Assembly (NCBI RefSeq): GCF_001767395.1
Contig: NZ_CP017014.1
Span: 3,170,501 to 3,234,500, forward strand
DNA length: 64,000 nucleotides
Reading direction: 5' to 3'
Source: Rhodococcus sp. WMMA185
Lineage (GTDB): Bacteria; Actinomycetota; Actinomycetes; Mycobacteriales; Mycobacteriaceae
Part shown: positions 28,414 through 38,109 of the stretch, piece after piece
Layout: each line of letters begins with the position of its first letter
How positions within the stretch are numbered: position 1 is the stretch's first letter
Position numbers and translations under genes: made by a program
The notes under the pieces: generated by a model
Seen by the model: the letters and a program-made list of their open reading frames with translations, nothing else
The model's database searches: none
Told to the model about the DNA's origin: nothing

Positions 28414-30540
28414 TCAGGTGATCCTGTCCAGCACCCAGGCGAACTCGAACGCTACTTCCTTCCATTTCTCGTAGCGTCCGCTGACACCGCCGTGCCCGGC
28501 ACTCATTTCGGTCTTGAGGAGCAGCGGTGCGTCACCAATCTTGGTGGCGCGCAACTTGGCGACCCACTTTGCCGGCTCCACATAGAGCACCCTGGTGTCG
28601 TTGAGGCTGGTGATCGCGAGTATTGCGGGATACCTCTTGGCCTCGACGTTCTCGTAGGGGCTGTACGAGCGCATGTACTCGTATACCTCGGGGTGCTCCA
28701 AGGGATTTCCCCACTCGTCCCACTCGATGACAGTCAGCGGCAGAGACGGGTCCAGAATCGAGGTGAGCGGGTCGACGAACGGCACGTTGGCGAGGATCCC
28801 TGCGAACAGTTCGGGAGCCAGATTCGCCACCGCACCCACCAGCAGGCCACCGGCACTGCCACCGTCGGCAATCATCTGCCGCGCCGTGGTGTGGCCGGTA
28901 TCAATCAAATGTCTTGCACACGAAACGAAGTCGGTGAAAGTGTTCTTCTTCGTGAGCGTCTTGCCGTTCTCGTACCAGTGCCTGCCCATCTCGCCGCCGC
29001 CACGCACGTGAGCGACAACGAACACCACGCCGCGGTCCAGCAGTGACAGTCGCGCGACAGAGAAGGCGGGGTCCATGCTGGCCTCATAGGAGCCGTACCC
29101 GTAGAGGAGCACCGGAGCGGGCGTGTCGGTACCTGTCGACTTCCTCCGAACGATCGACAGCGGGATTCTGGTCCCATCTTCTGCAACTGCCCAATCGCGT
29201 TGCTGCTCATAATTGTTCGCATCGAAGTCACCGAGGACCGGCTGGGACTTTCGCAGCGCGAGTTCACCCGTCGCGGGCACGTAGTCGTACACCTGGCCCG
29301 GGGTGATGAATGACGTGAACCCCATCCGCAGTGTGGGCTGTCGCCATTCGGGATTGGCACCGATCCCGACGCTGAACAGTTCCTCGTCGAATTCGATCTC
29401 CCTCAGTTCGCCGTAGCCGTCTGCGGTGAGCGGCCAGATGGCGAGTCGGGTCAATGCTTCACGTCGGTAACTGAGCACGAGGTGATCGGAGAAGGCATCG
29501 ACCTCTTCCAACCGGACATCAGACCTGTGTGCGATGAGCGTCGTCTGCGATGTCGGGTCGGAGACCGGTGCCTCGGTCAGTACAAAGTTCTCCGCCTTCT
29601 CTCCCTCGATCGAGCCGTTGTGCAGGATCAGGAAGCGATCTTCCTCCGCGACCACCGCGTGCTCGACCACGTATTCGACGCCCTGGCGGCGGGGCAACAA
29701 CACACGGAATTCGCCCTCGGGGTTGGCTGATTCGAGCACCCAGCCTTCAGTGGTGATCTTCGAACCCACCCAGATCATGAGGTACTTCTCGCTTCGAGTG
29801 GACCCCACCGAAACCCAGAACCGCTCGTCCGGTTCGTGGAACACGGAGACGTCGTGACTCCGGTCAGTGCCGAGCGCATGCCGCCACACGGTGTCCGGAC
29901 GCCATGACTCGTCGACGGTCAGATAGAAGACGTGATTGTGGTCGATGGCCCAGGTGACCCCGGGAGCGGTACCGGTGATCTCGTCGGCCAGGAGTTCACC
30001 GGTTTCGAGGTTCTTGAAGCGCAGTGTGTAGCGCTCGTCGCCGACCACGTCCACGGAGTATGCGAGCAGCGTGCCGTCATGGCTGATCGCGAAGGCGCCG
30101 AGGGAGAAGAAGTCGTGGCCCTTCGCCTCTTCGTTGCCGTCGAGCAGGACCTGCTCACCCGGGAGGTCGACACCCGGAGTCAACTCAGGTGGAGTCCAGT
30201 CGTCAGAATTGGCGATCGGAGCCCTGCACTGCACTCCGTACTGCTTGCCCTCGATCGTGCGGGCGAAGTACCACCAGTCGCCCCTCCGAGTGGGCACCGA
30301 CATGTCGGTTTCCAGCGTCCGCGACTTGATCTCCTGGAAGATCTGATCCCGCATCGCTTCCAGGTGGGCGGTCTCCTGCTCGGTGTACGCGTTCTCCGCC
30401 TCGAGATAGGCGATTACTTCGGGATTATCCTTGTCCCGCAACCATTCGTACTCGTCGATGAAGGTGTGCCCGTGATGGACGCGTTCAATGGGAACAGTCT
30501 TTGCGACGGGAGGGGCTAGCTTCGATCCGTGGGCCGTCAT
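28414..30540 (-). CDS. ptrB: Oligopeptidase B, S9A prolyl-oligopeptidase family
   Basis: 708 residues: N-terminal beta-propeller, then a hydrolase domain with VLLYGYGSYEASMDP, the nucleophile serine in ADGGSAGGLLVGAV and a late catalytic His in SAGHGGVSGRYEKW. Cleaves short peptides after basic residues in the cytosol. It lies 3 bases after the purC stop on the same strand, as ptrB follows purC in mycobacteria, so the two are likely co-transcribed. Confidence 0.92.
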   Translation of the reverse strand: MTAHGSKLAPPVAKTVPIERVHHGHTFIDEYEWLRDKDNPEVIAYLEAENAYTEQETAHLEAMRDQIFQEIKSRTLETDMSVPTRRGDWWYFARTIEGKQYGVQCRAPIANSDDWTPPELTPGVDLPGEQVLLDGNEEAKGHDFFSLGAFAISHDGTLLAYSVDVVGDERYTLRFKNLETGELLADEITGTAPGVTWAIDHNHVFYLTVDESWRPDTVWRHALGTDRSHDVSVFHEPDERFWVSVGSTRSEKYLMIWVGSKITTEGWVLESANPEGEFRVLLPRRQGVEYVVEHAVVAEEDRFLILHNGSIEGEKAENFVLTEAPVSDPTSQTTLIAHRSDVRLEEVDAFSDHLVLSYRREALTRLAIWPLTADGYGELREIEFDEELFSVGIGANPEWRQPTLRMGFTSFITPGQVYDYVPATGELALRKSQPVLGDFDANNYEQQRDWAVAEDGTRIPLSIVRRKSTGTDTPAPVLLYGYGSYEASMDPAFSVARLSLLDRGVVFVVAHVRGGGEMGRHWYENGKTLTKKNTFTDFVSCARHLIDTGHTTARQMIADGGSAGGLLVGAVANLAPELFAGILANVPFVDPLTSILDPSLPLTVIEWDEWGNPLEHPEVYEYMRSYSPYENVEAKRYPAILAITSLNDTRVLYVEPAKWVAKLRATKIGDAPLLLKTEMSAGHGGVSGRYEKWKEVAFEFAWVLDRIT

Positions 30541-30543
30541 GCC

Positions 30544-31428
30544 TCAGCCCACCCACTCGTCGAACGACATTCCCGAAATCCGCTCGTAAGCCTCGATGTA
30601 GCGGGCACGTGTCGCCTCCACGATCTCGGTAGGCAGGGGCGGCGGGGGACTGTCCGAGGCGCGGTCCCAGCCGGATTCCGGGCTGGTGAGCCAGTTGCGC
30701 ACGAACTGCTTGTCGAAGCTCGGCTGAACCCTGCCGGCCTCGTACCCTTCGGCCGGCCAGTACCGAGAAGAGTCGGGGGTGAGTACCTCGTCGGCCAGCA
30801 CCAGATTGCCCTCCTGGTCCAGGCCGAACTCGAGCTTGGTGTCGGCGAGAATGATGCCTCGGTCGGCGGCGAAGTTCGAGGCACGGCCATAGACGTCGAG
30901 AGTGTCGTCACGCAGCTTGACGGCCAGATCTTGCCCCACCTTGTCGACAACTGCGGCGAAGGTGATGTTCTCGTCGTGGGCACCGACATCTGCCTTGCTG
31001 GCAGGGGTGAAGATCGGATCCGGGAGCTGGCTGGCCTCGACCAGACCTTCGGGCAATTCGACGCCACACACCGCGCCGGATTCCAGGTAGTCGATCAACC
31101 CGGACCCGGTGAGGTATCCGCGGGCGACACACTCGATCGGAATCATGTCCAGTTTCCGGACGACCAATGCGCGGCCGAGAACGGACTCGGGGATCCGACT
31201 GTCGTCGGGCTCCCCGGCCAGATGGTTGTTGCCGCCGAGGATGCCGAAGAAGAGGACGCTCATCGCGGTGAGCACCCGACCCTTGTCCGGGATAGGCGTA
31301 CTGAGGACGTGGTCGTATGCGGAGATTCGATCGCTCGCAACCAACAGGAGGTGCTCGTCGTCGATCGTGTAGAGGTCGCGGACCTTTCCACCTGTCAGAT
31401 GCGGGTATGAATCGAGTGAGGGGCGCAC
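30544..31428 (-). CDS. purC: SAICAR synthetase
   Basis: 294 residues starting [20 protein letters not shown]. Marks are [44 protein letters not shown] and [10 protein letters not shown]. It joins aspartate to CAIR (step 8). GTG 31428 matches the family start; a longer in-frame start lies within the promoter region. Next gene on the strand is ptrB. Confidence 0.95.
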   Translation of the reverse strand: MRPSLDSYPHLTGGKVRDLYTIDDEHLLLVASDRISAYDHVLSTPIPDKGRVLTAMSVLFFGILGGNNHLAGEPDDSRIPESVLGRALVVRKLDMIPIECVARGYLTGSGLIDYLESGAVCGVELPEGLVEASQLPDPIFTPASKADVGAHDENITFAAVVDKVGQDLAVKLRDDTLDVYGRASNFAADRGIILADTKLEFGLDQEGNLVLADEVLTPDSSRYWPAEGYEAGRVQPSFDKQFVRNWLTSPESGWDRASDSPPPPLPTEIVEATRARYIEAYERISGMSFDEWVG

Positions 31429-31503
31429 GGTACACCAGCCTATAGCCCGAACCGGCTGTGCCGGGACGGGCACCGATCTGCGCAGGAATACCGCAGACGC
31501 AAA

Positions 31504-31522
31504 TTTAGTTAGCCTTGGAATC
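31504..31522. promoter_or_regulatory. Weak IdeR/DmdR-like sequence upstream of MFS gene
   Basis: The core TTAGTTAGCCTT matches the first half and centre of the 19-bp iron box (TTAGGTTAGGCTAACCTAA); the second half is poor, about 12 of 19 positions by eye. 36 bases before the MFS start. Confidence 0.25.
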
Positions 31523-31557
31523 GAGTTCTGTGAGGTACGCGATGTGACGGGAGCGCC

Positions 31558-33021
31558 ATGCGAACTGTTACAGCCAAGGCTGACGTGGGGTTCCGTTCTG
31601 AACGCGGCCTGATCCTCGCTTCACTGATGCTCGCGATGGCGCTGGTTGCGCTCGATACAACGATCATCTCGACCTCGGTGTACATCATCGCGGGAGACCT
31701 CGGTGGATTCGCGCAGTTCCCATGGCTGTTCTCGATCTATCTGCTGACGCAGGCCATATCGGTGCCGGTCTACGGCAAATTGGCAGACATCTTCGGCCGG
31801 AAACCGATGATGCTGATCGGCATCGCTCTATTCAGCGTGGGTTCCATGCTGTGCGGGCTTGCGTGGAGCATGCCCGCCTTGATCGCGTTCCGAGCACTGC
31901 AGGGCCTGGGCGGTGGGGCCCTGCAACCGATGAGCCTCACCATCGCGGGGGACATCTACACAACCACCGAGCGCCCGAAGGCCCAGGCCTATCTGTCGAG
32001 CGTCTGGGGGATTGCGTCGGTGATCGGTCCCACCGTTGGCGGACTGTTCTCCGAGTACCTGTCGTGGCGGTGGATCTTCTTCGTCAATATTCCGATTTGC
32101 CTGCTCGCGGCCGCGATGTTGATCCGCAACTTCCACGAGAAGCGGGAACGGGTGGACAGGTCGATCGATTACGCCGGTGCGGGCATCCTGGCCGCAGGCA
32201 CCACGCTGCTCATCCTGGGGCTGCTCTCGGGCGGACACGAATGGGCGTGGGGTTCGCCGATCAGCCTCGGGATCTTCACCGCGGGCGGCGGACTCCTGAT
32301 CGTCTTCGCGCTGGTGGAACGCCGGGCTCGTGAGCCGGTACTACCGCTGTGGGTGCTCACCAGGCGCGTCCTCGCAGCAAGCACGCTCGTCTCGCTTCTC
32401 CTCGGCGCAATCGTCCTGGGCCTGACCACTTACATCCCCACCTTCGCTCAAGGAGTGTTCGGGACAAGTGCGGTGGTCGCCGGATTCGCACTCGCCACAC
32501 TGACGATCGGCTGGCCCCTTGTCTCCGGGCAGGCCGGACGCGTGTACCTGCGATACGGCTTCCGCTTGACTGCCACTGCGGGAAGCCTGATCGTCGTGAT
32601 CGGCGCAGGGCTCACCGCGACCCTGTCCCTTCACTCAGCCGTGTGGCAGGCCGCGATCTTCTGCTTCGTCATCGGCTGTGGGATCGGTCTCGTGGCCAGC
32701 CCCACCCTCATCGCCGCGCAGTCGAGCGTCGGGTGGTCGGAACGAGGTGTCGTGACCTCCACCAATATGTTCGGGCGGTCCATCGGCAGCGCTTTGGGGG
32801 TGGCGCTGTTCGGTGCGCTTGTCAACACCAGGCTCGGCGGCGCCGACAACCCCGCTCCCACCGCACTGGCAGAGGCCCTGCATTTGGTGTTCCTGGCCCT
32901 TGTCGTCGCCGCGGTCATGCTCGTTCTCGCCTCTGCGGCCATGCCGAAGTTCGCCCCGAACCCCGACTCGGCGCCGCGCGCGCCGGTGTCGAGAGGTCCG
33001 GTGTCGAGAGGTCCGCGCTGA
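31558..33021 (+). CDS. MFS exporter, DHA2 (EmrB/QacA) family
   Basis: 487 residues with about 14 transmembrane helices. Motif A-like [14 protein letters not shown] follows helix 2, and [19 protein letters not shown] has the motif D1 acidic residue in helix 1. These export drugs, lipids or siderophores using protons. The C-terminus ends in a duplicated VSRGP from a 15-bp tandem repeat. Substrate unknown; a weak iron-box-like site upstream hints at siderophore export only loosely. Confidence 0.88.
   Translation: MRTVTAKADVGFRSERGLILASLMLAMALVALDTTIISTSVYIIAGDLGGFAQFPWLFSIYLLTQAISVPVYGKLADIFGRKPMMLIGIALFSVGSMLCGLAWSMPALIAFRALQGLGGGALQPMSLTIAGDIYTTTERPKAQAYLSSVWGIASVIGPTVGGLFSEYLSWRWIFFVNIPICLLAAAMLIRNFHEKRERVDRSIDYAGAGILAAGTTLLILGLLSGGHEWAWGSPISLGIFTAGGGLLIVFALVERRAREPVLPLWVLTRRVLAASTLVSLLLGAIVLGLTTYIPTFAQGVFGTSAVVAGFALATLTIGWPLVSGQAGRVYLRYGFRLTATAGSLIVVIGAGLTATLSLHSAVWQAAIFCFVIGCGIGLVASPTLIAAQSSVGWSERGVVTSTNMFGRSIGSALGVALFGALVNTRLGGADNPAPTALAEALHLVFLALVVAAVMLVLASAAMPKFAPNPDSAPRAPVSRGPVSRGPR
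32986..33015 (+). repeat. 15-bp tandem repeat in MFS 3' end
   Basis: Two perfect copies of GTGTCGAGAGGTCCG, encoding VSRGP twice just before the stop. The period preserves frame. Confidence 0.9.
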
Positions 33022-33061
33022 CAGGATTCGCATTCACTTGGAGTGACATTGGAGGACAACT

Positions 33062-34093
33062 GTGCCGAACAACCGGGTCGACGTGCTCGTGGCCTCATAC
33101 CTCGAGCCGGCTCTGGTCGAGAAAATTGCCCGCTGCGACTCGCGGGTGCGGGTGACTTATGCGCCCGAATTGCTTCCCCGCCCTCGATGGCGCAGCGATC
33201 ACGTCGGAGTGCCGCGCGAACTGACTGTAGCCGAGCACGACCGATGGACATCGATGCTGCAAACCGCCGAAGTGATGTTCGACTTCGACTGGCGCCACCC
33301 TGACCGGACGCTCGAACAGTCGCCGAAGCTGGAATGGGTTCAAGCGACATCCGCTGGCGTAGGAGAGACGATCGAACGCTTCGGATTGTCATATGCGCCG
33401 CTGACCGTGACAACAGCCTCTGGAGTCCACGCCGATCCACTCGCGGAATTCGCTCTTGCCGGCATCCTGCACTTCACACGGGGATTACCCCACTTGATCA
33501 ACGATCGGCAGAACCGAACCTGGCGCAAGCAGAGCGCTCCGGAACTCGCGGGAAGCCATGCAGTTATTCTCGGCCCCGGGAAGATCGGCACTCGCACAGC
33601 GGAACTGCTCCGTCACTTCTCGGTCACATCTACCGGAGTCGCACGCAACCCACGCACCGACAGCGCTCCCTTCGACATCATGACGACCATAGATCAGTTC
33701 CCAGAACATCTACCCCATGCCGATATCCTCGTCGTCTCCTGCGCGCTCACCGGGTCGACTCGCGGGCTGATCGGGCGCCGGCAACTCGACGCCCTGCCTC
33801 ACGGAGCAGTGGTCGTGAATCTCGGCCGAGGGCCGATCATCGACGAGGATGCTCTCGCGGACGGACTGTCGTCCGGGCGGCTCGGCGGTGCGGTCCTCGA
33901 CGTCACCTCCACCGAACCGCTCGACGACGATTCGCCGCTGTGGACTGCCCAAAACGTCATCCTGAGCCCGCACAGTGCCGCGAACGTACCGTCGGAGAAC
34001 GCGAAGATCGTCGATCTGTTCATCGCGAATCTCGAGCGGCACCTGTCCGGCGACAGGCTGATCAACGAGTTCGACTTCGACGCCGGGTATTGA
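33062..34093 (+). CDS. D-2-hydroxyacid dehydrogenase family protein
   Basis: 343 residues, GTG start. NAD(P)-binding GPGKIGTRTAELL in mid-protein, then VVNLGRGPIIDEDALADGL and LSPHSAAN, matching the 2-hydroxyacid dehydrogenase fold (catalytic Arg, Glu and His loops). It would interconvert 2-keto acids and D-2-hydroxy acids in the cytosol; substrate unknown. A fragment resembling its last codons recurs at about 36389-36413, at the edge of the duplicated ABC cassette. Confidence 0.88.
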   Translation: MPNNRVDVLVASYLEPALVEKIARCDSRVRVTYAPELLPRPRWRSDHVGVPRELTVAEHDRWTSMLQTAEVMFDFDWRHPDRTLEQSPKLEWVQATSAGVGETIERFGLSYAPLTVTTASGVHADPLAEFALAGILHFTRGLPHLINDRQNRTWRKQSAPELAGSHAVILGPGKIGTRTAELLRHFSVTSTGVARNPRTDSAPFDIMTTIDQFPEHLPHADILVVSCALTGSTRGLIGRRQLDALPHGAVVVNLGRGPIIDEDALADGLSSGRLGGAVLDVTSTEPLDDDSPLWTAQNVILSPHSAANVPSENAKIVDLFIANLERHLSGDRLINEFDFDAGY

Positions 34094-34099
34094 ACAGAC

Positions 34100-34915
34100 C
34101 TACCGCGACAGCCTGCCCAGCAAGGCAGACGCGACCGCGATACCGAGCACCGCGGCCACCATGAGCACGCCGAAGTCCAGCCAGTAGTTGGTGGGCTGAC
34201 CGATCAGGAGACCCCGCAGGGCATTCACTTCATAGGTCATCGGGTTCAGGTGGCTGACCACCTGCAGCCAGCCGGGCATGACGTCCACCGGGTACAGCGC
34301 GTTCGACGCGAAGAACAACGGCATGGTGATGGCCTGCCCGACTCCCAGCAGCCGGTCGCGCTTGAGCACCACCCCTGCGATGGCAACCGACAGGCAGGCG
34401 AAGAACGCGGCACCCAGAACAACGGCGACGACGACCGCCAGCAGACGTAGCGGATCCCATGTCATACCGACCCCGAGCAGAGCTGCCACGATCACGACGA
34501 CAACGGCCTGCGACACCGCACGGATGCCTGCCGCGAAGGCTTTGCCCGTCACCAGCGCGGCTCGGGGGGTGGGGGTCACGAGAAGCTTGGTCAGCACCCC
34601 TGTGTCCCGCTCCCAGATGATCTGGATGCCGTAGAAGATGGCGATGAAAAGGCCTGACTGGGCGATGATTCCCGGCGCGAGGTAGTCGAGATACGGCACG
34701 TCGCCGGTTGGAATGGCACGGATGCGGCTGAAGGTTTCACCGAAGATGACGAGCCAGAGGATCGGCTGAATCGTTCGGGTCGTCAGCTCCGATCGGTCAT
34801 GGCGAAGCCTCTGCAGCTCGACCAGGCAGAACGTGGCGATACGTGAGAGCATGCGCGCACTTCGGGTCGATGCGTCAACCCAGACGGTGCGCGACGTTGC
34901 GGGCGATACGGACAT
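34100..34915 (-). CDS. DrrB-type ABC exporter permease, copy 1
   Basis: 271 residues, six-helix ABC-2 permease: RHDRSELTTRTIQPILWLVIFGETFSR, DVPYLDYLAPGIIAQSGLF and FFASNALYPVDVMPGWLQVV. The last two are DrrB/ABC-2 signatures. It should form the membrane half of an exporter for a drug or lipid with the ATPase encoded just upstream, which it overlaps by 41 bases. Paralogous to 36442-37257, same length and nearly identical. Confidence 0.9.
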   Translation of the reverse strand: MSVSPATSRTVWVDASTRSARMLSRIATFCLVELQRLRHDRSELTTRTIQPILWLVIFGETFSRIRAIPTGDVPYLDYLAPGIIAQSGLFIAIFYGIQIIWERDTGVLTKLLVTPTPRAALVTGKAFAAGIRAVSQAVVVVIVAALLGVGMTWDPLRLLAVVVAVVLGAAFFACLSVAIAGVVLKRDRLLGVGQAITMPLFFASNALYPVDVMPGWLQVVSHLNPMTYEVNALRGLLIGQPTNYWLDFGVLMVAAVLGIAVASALLGRLSR

Positions 34916-35732
34916 TGCGGAGCCCTCCCTTCTCGTCTTCGGTGAGGCTGTCGCCGGTGAAGTGGCGGAAGACGTCTTCGAGCGTCGAATCCGCTCCGAG
35001 TTCGGCTACGAGTCCGGCCGGCGAACCCAGGGCCCGCAACTCTCCTCGGTGCATCAGCGCAACGCGATCACACAGCGCCTCGGCTTCTTCCATGTAGTGA
35101 GTGGTGAGCAACACCGTTGCCCGGTACTGGTCCTGCATGTCGGTGACCCGGGCCCACACCGAGTCCCGCGCTACCGGGTCGAGCCCGACCGTCGGTTCGT
35201 CGAGAACCAGCAGTGACGGCCGATTGACCAACGCCTGCGCGAGCTCGAGTCGCCGGACCATGCCGCCCGAGAAACTGGACGCGAGCCGGTCGGCGACGTC
35301 GCCGAGGTCGACCATCTCGAGCACCTCGTTCACCCGGCTTCGCCGCTCCGATCGAGGCACGTCGTACAGGCGCGCGAACCACGAGACATTCTCGCGGGCA
35401 GTCAGGGCTCCTTCGATCGACAACTGTTGCGGCACATACCCGAGTAGCCGGCGTACCGCCATAGACTGTGTACGCAAGTCTTTCCCGAAGACGCGCACCT
35501 GACCATCCTGCAACGGAAGCAGAGTAGCCAGCAGCCTGATTGTCGTCGTCTTTCCCGCCCCGTTGGGACCGAGGAGCCCGAAGCACTCCCCCGCTTCTAT
35601 CTCGAGGCTCAGATTCTTCACCGCCGTGAAGTCGCCGAAGCGGTAGGTCACGTTCGACAACGACAGTGCGTCCTGAGGTGAACCCGAGTGCATCAACTGG
35701 AGTGACCGATTGTCCTGGCTCTGGAACCTCAT
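34875..35732 (-). CDS. DrrA-type ABC exporter ATPase, copy 1
   Basis: 285 residues with Walker A GLLGPNGAGKTTT, Q-loop GYVPQQLSIEGALTA, signature FSGGMVRRLELAQAL, Walker B LLVLDEPTVGLD, H-loop TTHYMEEAEALCD. The daunorubicin-resistance-type C-terminal region follows. The ATG at 35732 has AGGAGG upstream; a longer frame is rejected. Differs from copy 2 mainly at the N-terminus, where copy 2 has 24-bp repeats. Confidence 0.92.
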   Translation of the reverse strand: MRFQSQDNRSLQLMHSGSPQDALSLSNVTYRFGDFTAVKNLSLEIEAGECFGLLGPNGAGKTTTIRLLATLLPLQDGQVRVFGKDLRTQSMAVRRLLGYVPQQLSIEGALTARENVSWFARLYDVPRSERRSRVNEVLEMVDLGDVADRLASSFSGGMVRRLELAQALVNRPSLLVLDEPTVGLDPVARDSVWARVTDMQDQYRATVLLTTHYMEEAEALCDRVALMHRGELRALGSPAGLVAELGADSTLEDVFRHFTGDSLTEDEKGGLRNVRIARNVAHRLG

Positions 35733-35734
35733 AT

Positions 35735-36238
35735 TCCGACCTCCTGTGACATTGATTGCCCGGCGTCGTCCTGTCCGGATACAGCGCGTGGCAATGACGA
35801 GCAATCGCGGGAATGGCAGATTCGATGGCGGCCCGGTCCTCGGGACTCAAATTGGCGGAGGCTGCTTCGACCTCGCCATTTCGGCGGTCACGCCAGTGTC
35901 CTAACTCGCGAACGCGCCGCAGCGGTCAACGCGAGTCTTGCGATCGGACGGTCGTACTCGTCCTGCACACAGGCAGAGACTTTCGACCACGCGAAGGTGC
36001 CGCCAGGCGAGCAACTCTTCGCCGCAATCGGACTGCTGCGGCGGCATGCCCGGCGAAGTGTGGGCCAACGATGGCACGAAACCCCGTTGACTGAATCTCA
36101 CATGGAGTTGGCGCGGCTGCTCCGGCGTCGGCCGGGGATCTCGGTCGCCGATGCGGCAGCAGGTTTGGGTCTCGCGGCGAACACTGTCTCGACGCTTGCG
36201 CGCCAGATCGTCGACGCGGGACTCGTCGAACGCGTCAT
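35735..36238 (-). pseudogene. MarR-family regulator, copy 1, broken by an internal inversion
   Basis: Compared with the intact copy at 38110-38604, the start codon (36238) and upstream region keep their orientation. The block from about 35969 to 36233 is inverted: the + strand there encodes PPGEQLFAAIGLLRRHARR through AANTVSTLARQ to LVER. The C-terminal part is again on the - strand (ARLALTAAARS to LSPEDRAAIESA). A one-base deletion near the C-terminus relative to copy 2 also shifts the frame, and the position of its stop reads CAG. The junctions share only 2-3 bases (GT/AC). Not functional as a single protein. Confidence 0.85.
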
Positions 36239-36441
36239 ACCTCAATATAACTCTGTTTCAGACGAAATTCCCCCCGAAGCCCGACCCGGTGTCGAGCACG
36301 TCGGTTTCAGAGAGTTCAGACGCACAGGATTCGAGTTCGATTGCGAGGGGCCCGAGTTCACGCGGCGGAAGAATCGCCCGGTTAATCGCTGATCAACGAG
36401 ATCGCCTTCGTCTCAGGGAAGTGAACCGCCGCTCGCGAATA

Positions 36442-37257
36442 TTACCGTGACAACCTGCCCAGCAGCGCCGACGCAACCGCGATACCGAGCACGGCCGCCC
36501 CGATCAGCACGCCGAAGTCGAGCCAATAGTTGGTGGGCTGACCGATCAGGAGACCCCGCAGTGCATTCACCTCGTAGCTCAATGGGTTCAAGTGGCTGAC
36601 CACCTGCAGCCAGCCGGGCATGACGTCCACCGGGTACAGCGCATTCGACGCGAAGAACAACGGCATGGTGATGGCCTGCCCGATTCCCATCAGCCGGTCG
36701 CGCTTGAGCACCAAACCCGCGATGGCAACCGACAGGCAGGCGAAGAACGCGGCGCCCAGGACCACGACGACGACCACCGCCAGCAGACGCAACGGATTCC
36801 ATGTCATACCGACCCCGAGCAGAGCTGCCACGATCACGACGACAACGGCCTGCGACACCGCACGGATGCCTGCCGCAAAGGCTTTGCCCGTCACCAGCGC
36901 AGCTCGGGGGGTGGGGGTCACGAGAAGCTTGGTCAGCACCCCCGCATCCCGTTCCCAAATGATCTGGATGCCGTAGAAGATGGCGATGAAAAGAGCTGAC
37001 TGAGCGATGATTCCCGGCGCGAGGTAGTCGAGATAGGGCACGTCGCCGGTTGGAATGGCATGGATGCGGGTGAAGGTTTCACCGAAGATGACGAGCCAGA
37101 GGATCGGCTGAACCGCTCGGGTCATCAGCTCCGATCGGTCATGGCGAAGCCTCTGCAACTCGACCAGACAGAACGTGGCGATACGTGAGAGCATGCGCGC
37201 ACTTCGGGTCGATACGTCAACCCAGACGGTGCGCGACGTTGCGGGAGCTACGGACAC
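36442..37257 (-). CDS. DrrB-type ABC exporter permease, copy 2
   Basis: 271 residues, nearly identical to copy 1, same motifs (FFASNALYPVDVMPGWLQVV). GTG 37257 is chosen by alignment with copy 1; it overlaps the ATPase stop by 41 bases in both copies. Differences from copy 1 are mostly conservative, so both copies look functional. Confidence 0.9.
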   Translation of the reverse strand: MSVAPATSRTVWVDVSTRSARMLSRIATFCLVELQRLRHDRSELMTRAVQPILWLVIFGETFTRIHAIPTGDVPYLDYLAPGIIAQSALFIAIFYGIQIIWERDAGVLTKLLVTPTPRAALVTGKAFAAGIRAVSQAVVVVIVAALLGVGMTWNPLRLLAVVVVVVLGAAFFACLSVAIAGLVLKRDRLMGIGQAITMPLFFASNALYPVDVMPGWLQVVSHLNPLSYEVNALRGLLIGQPTNYWLDFGVLIGAAVLGIAVASALLGRLSR

Positions 37258-38098
37258 TGCGCAACCCTCCCCTCTCTGATTCGATGAGGCTGTCACCGGT
37301 GAAGTGACGGAAGACGTCCTCGAGCGTCGCATCCGGCCCTTGCTCGGCCACGAGTCCGGCCGGCGAACCCAGGGCCCGCAACTCGCCCCGATGCATCAGC
37401 CCAACCCGATCACACAGCGCCTCGGCTTCTTCCATGTAGTGAGTAGTGAGCAGCACCGTCATTCCGTACTGCTTTTGCATCTCGGTGACCCGGGCCCACA
37501 CCGAGTCCCGCGCTACCGGGTCGAGCCCGACCGTCGGTTCATCGAGAACCAGCAATGACGGCCGGTTGACCAACGCCTGCGCGAGTTCCAGACGCCGGAT
37601 CATCCCACCCGAAAAGCTGGCCGCAAGTCGGTCGGCGACGTCGCCAAGGTCCACCATCTCCAGCACCTCGTTCACCCGGCTTCGCCGCTCGGATCGAGGT
37701 ACGTCGTACAGGCGCGCGAACCAGGAGACATTCTCGCGGGCGGTCAGGGCTCCTTCGATCGACAACTGTTGCGGCACATACCCGAGTAGCCGGCGCACCG
37801 CCATGGACTGCGTGCGCACGTCGTACCCGAAGATGCTCACGTCCCCGTCCTGCAACGGAAGCAGAGTAGCCAGCAGCCTGATTGTCGTCGTCTTTCCCGC
37901 CCCGTTGGGACCGAGGAGCCCGAAGCACTCCCCCGCTTCTATCTCGAGGCTCAGATTCTTCACCGCCGTGAAGTCGCCGAAGCGGTAGGTCACGTTCGAC
38001 AGTGTCAGCGCACCGCTCGTCGAAACCGTGCGCGTGGGCTCACGGGAGGCGTTGCCACGCCAGGGAAATGAGGCGTTCCCACGCCGGGGAAATATCAT
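37217..38098 (-). CDS. DrrA-type ABC exporter ATPase, copy 2
   Basis: 293 residues with intact Walker A, Q-loop, signature (FSGGMIRRLELAQAL), Walker B and H-loop. The ATG at 38098 has AGGAGG. The N-terminus contains RRGNASFPWRGNAS, coded by two 24-bp repeats, which copy 1 lacks. Transcribed after the intact marR gene, 12 bases upstream, so MarR probably controls this exporter. Confidence 0.92.
   Translation of the reverse strand: MIFPRRGNASFPWRGNASREPTRTVSTSGALTLSNVTYRFGDFTAVKNLSLEIEAGECFGLLGPNGAGKTTTIRLLATLLPLQDGDVSIFGYDVRTQSMAVRRLLGYVPQQLSIEGALTARENVSWFARLYDVPRSERRSRVNEVLEMVDLGDVADRLAASFSGGMIRRLELAQALVNRPSLLVLDEPTVGLDPVARDSVWARVTEMQKQYGMTVLLTTHYMEEAEALCDRVGLMHRGELRALGSPAGLVAEQGPDATLEDVFRHFTGDSLIESERGGLRSVRSSRNVAHRLG
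38046..38093. repeat. Two 24-bp repeats at ATPase copy 2 start
   Basis: Units 38046-38069 and 38070-38093, 22 of 24 bases identical, each with an internal hairpin GGCGT-N4-ACGCC. They are translated in frame in the ATPase N-terminus. Confidence 0.85.
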
Positions 38099-38109
38099 GT
38101 GCCAACCTC

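Larger units (their letters stand above)
34060..36260. repeat. Tandem duplication, copy 1 (permease-ATPase-marR)
   Basis: Direct repeat of the unit at 36390-38635. Permease and ATPase coding parts align without gaps at a constant offset of 2342 bases, with long identical runs (for example around 35400-35460). The end near 34060 includes the last codons of the dehydrogenase gene, whose GCTGATCAACGAG recurs at the other copy. Confidence 0.88.

Noticed and set aside
35969-36233. Phase-variable invertible promoter or gene switch
   Set aside because: No inverted repeats at the joints, only 2-3 shared bases, and no recombinase gene nearby; treated as a one-time inversion.
35997-36392. + strand ORF with HTH-like sequence, seeming a new regulator
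   Set aside because: It is the inverted N-terminal block of the marR pseudogene; it breaks after LVER into unrelated sequence.
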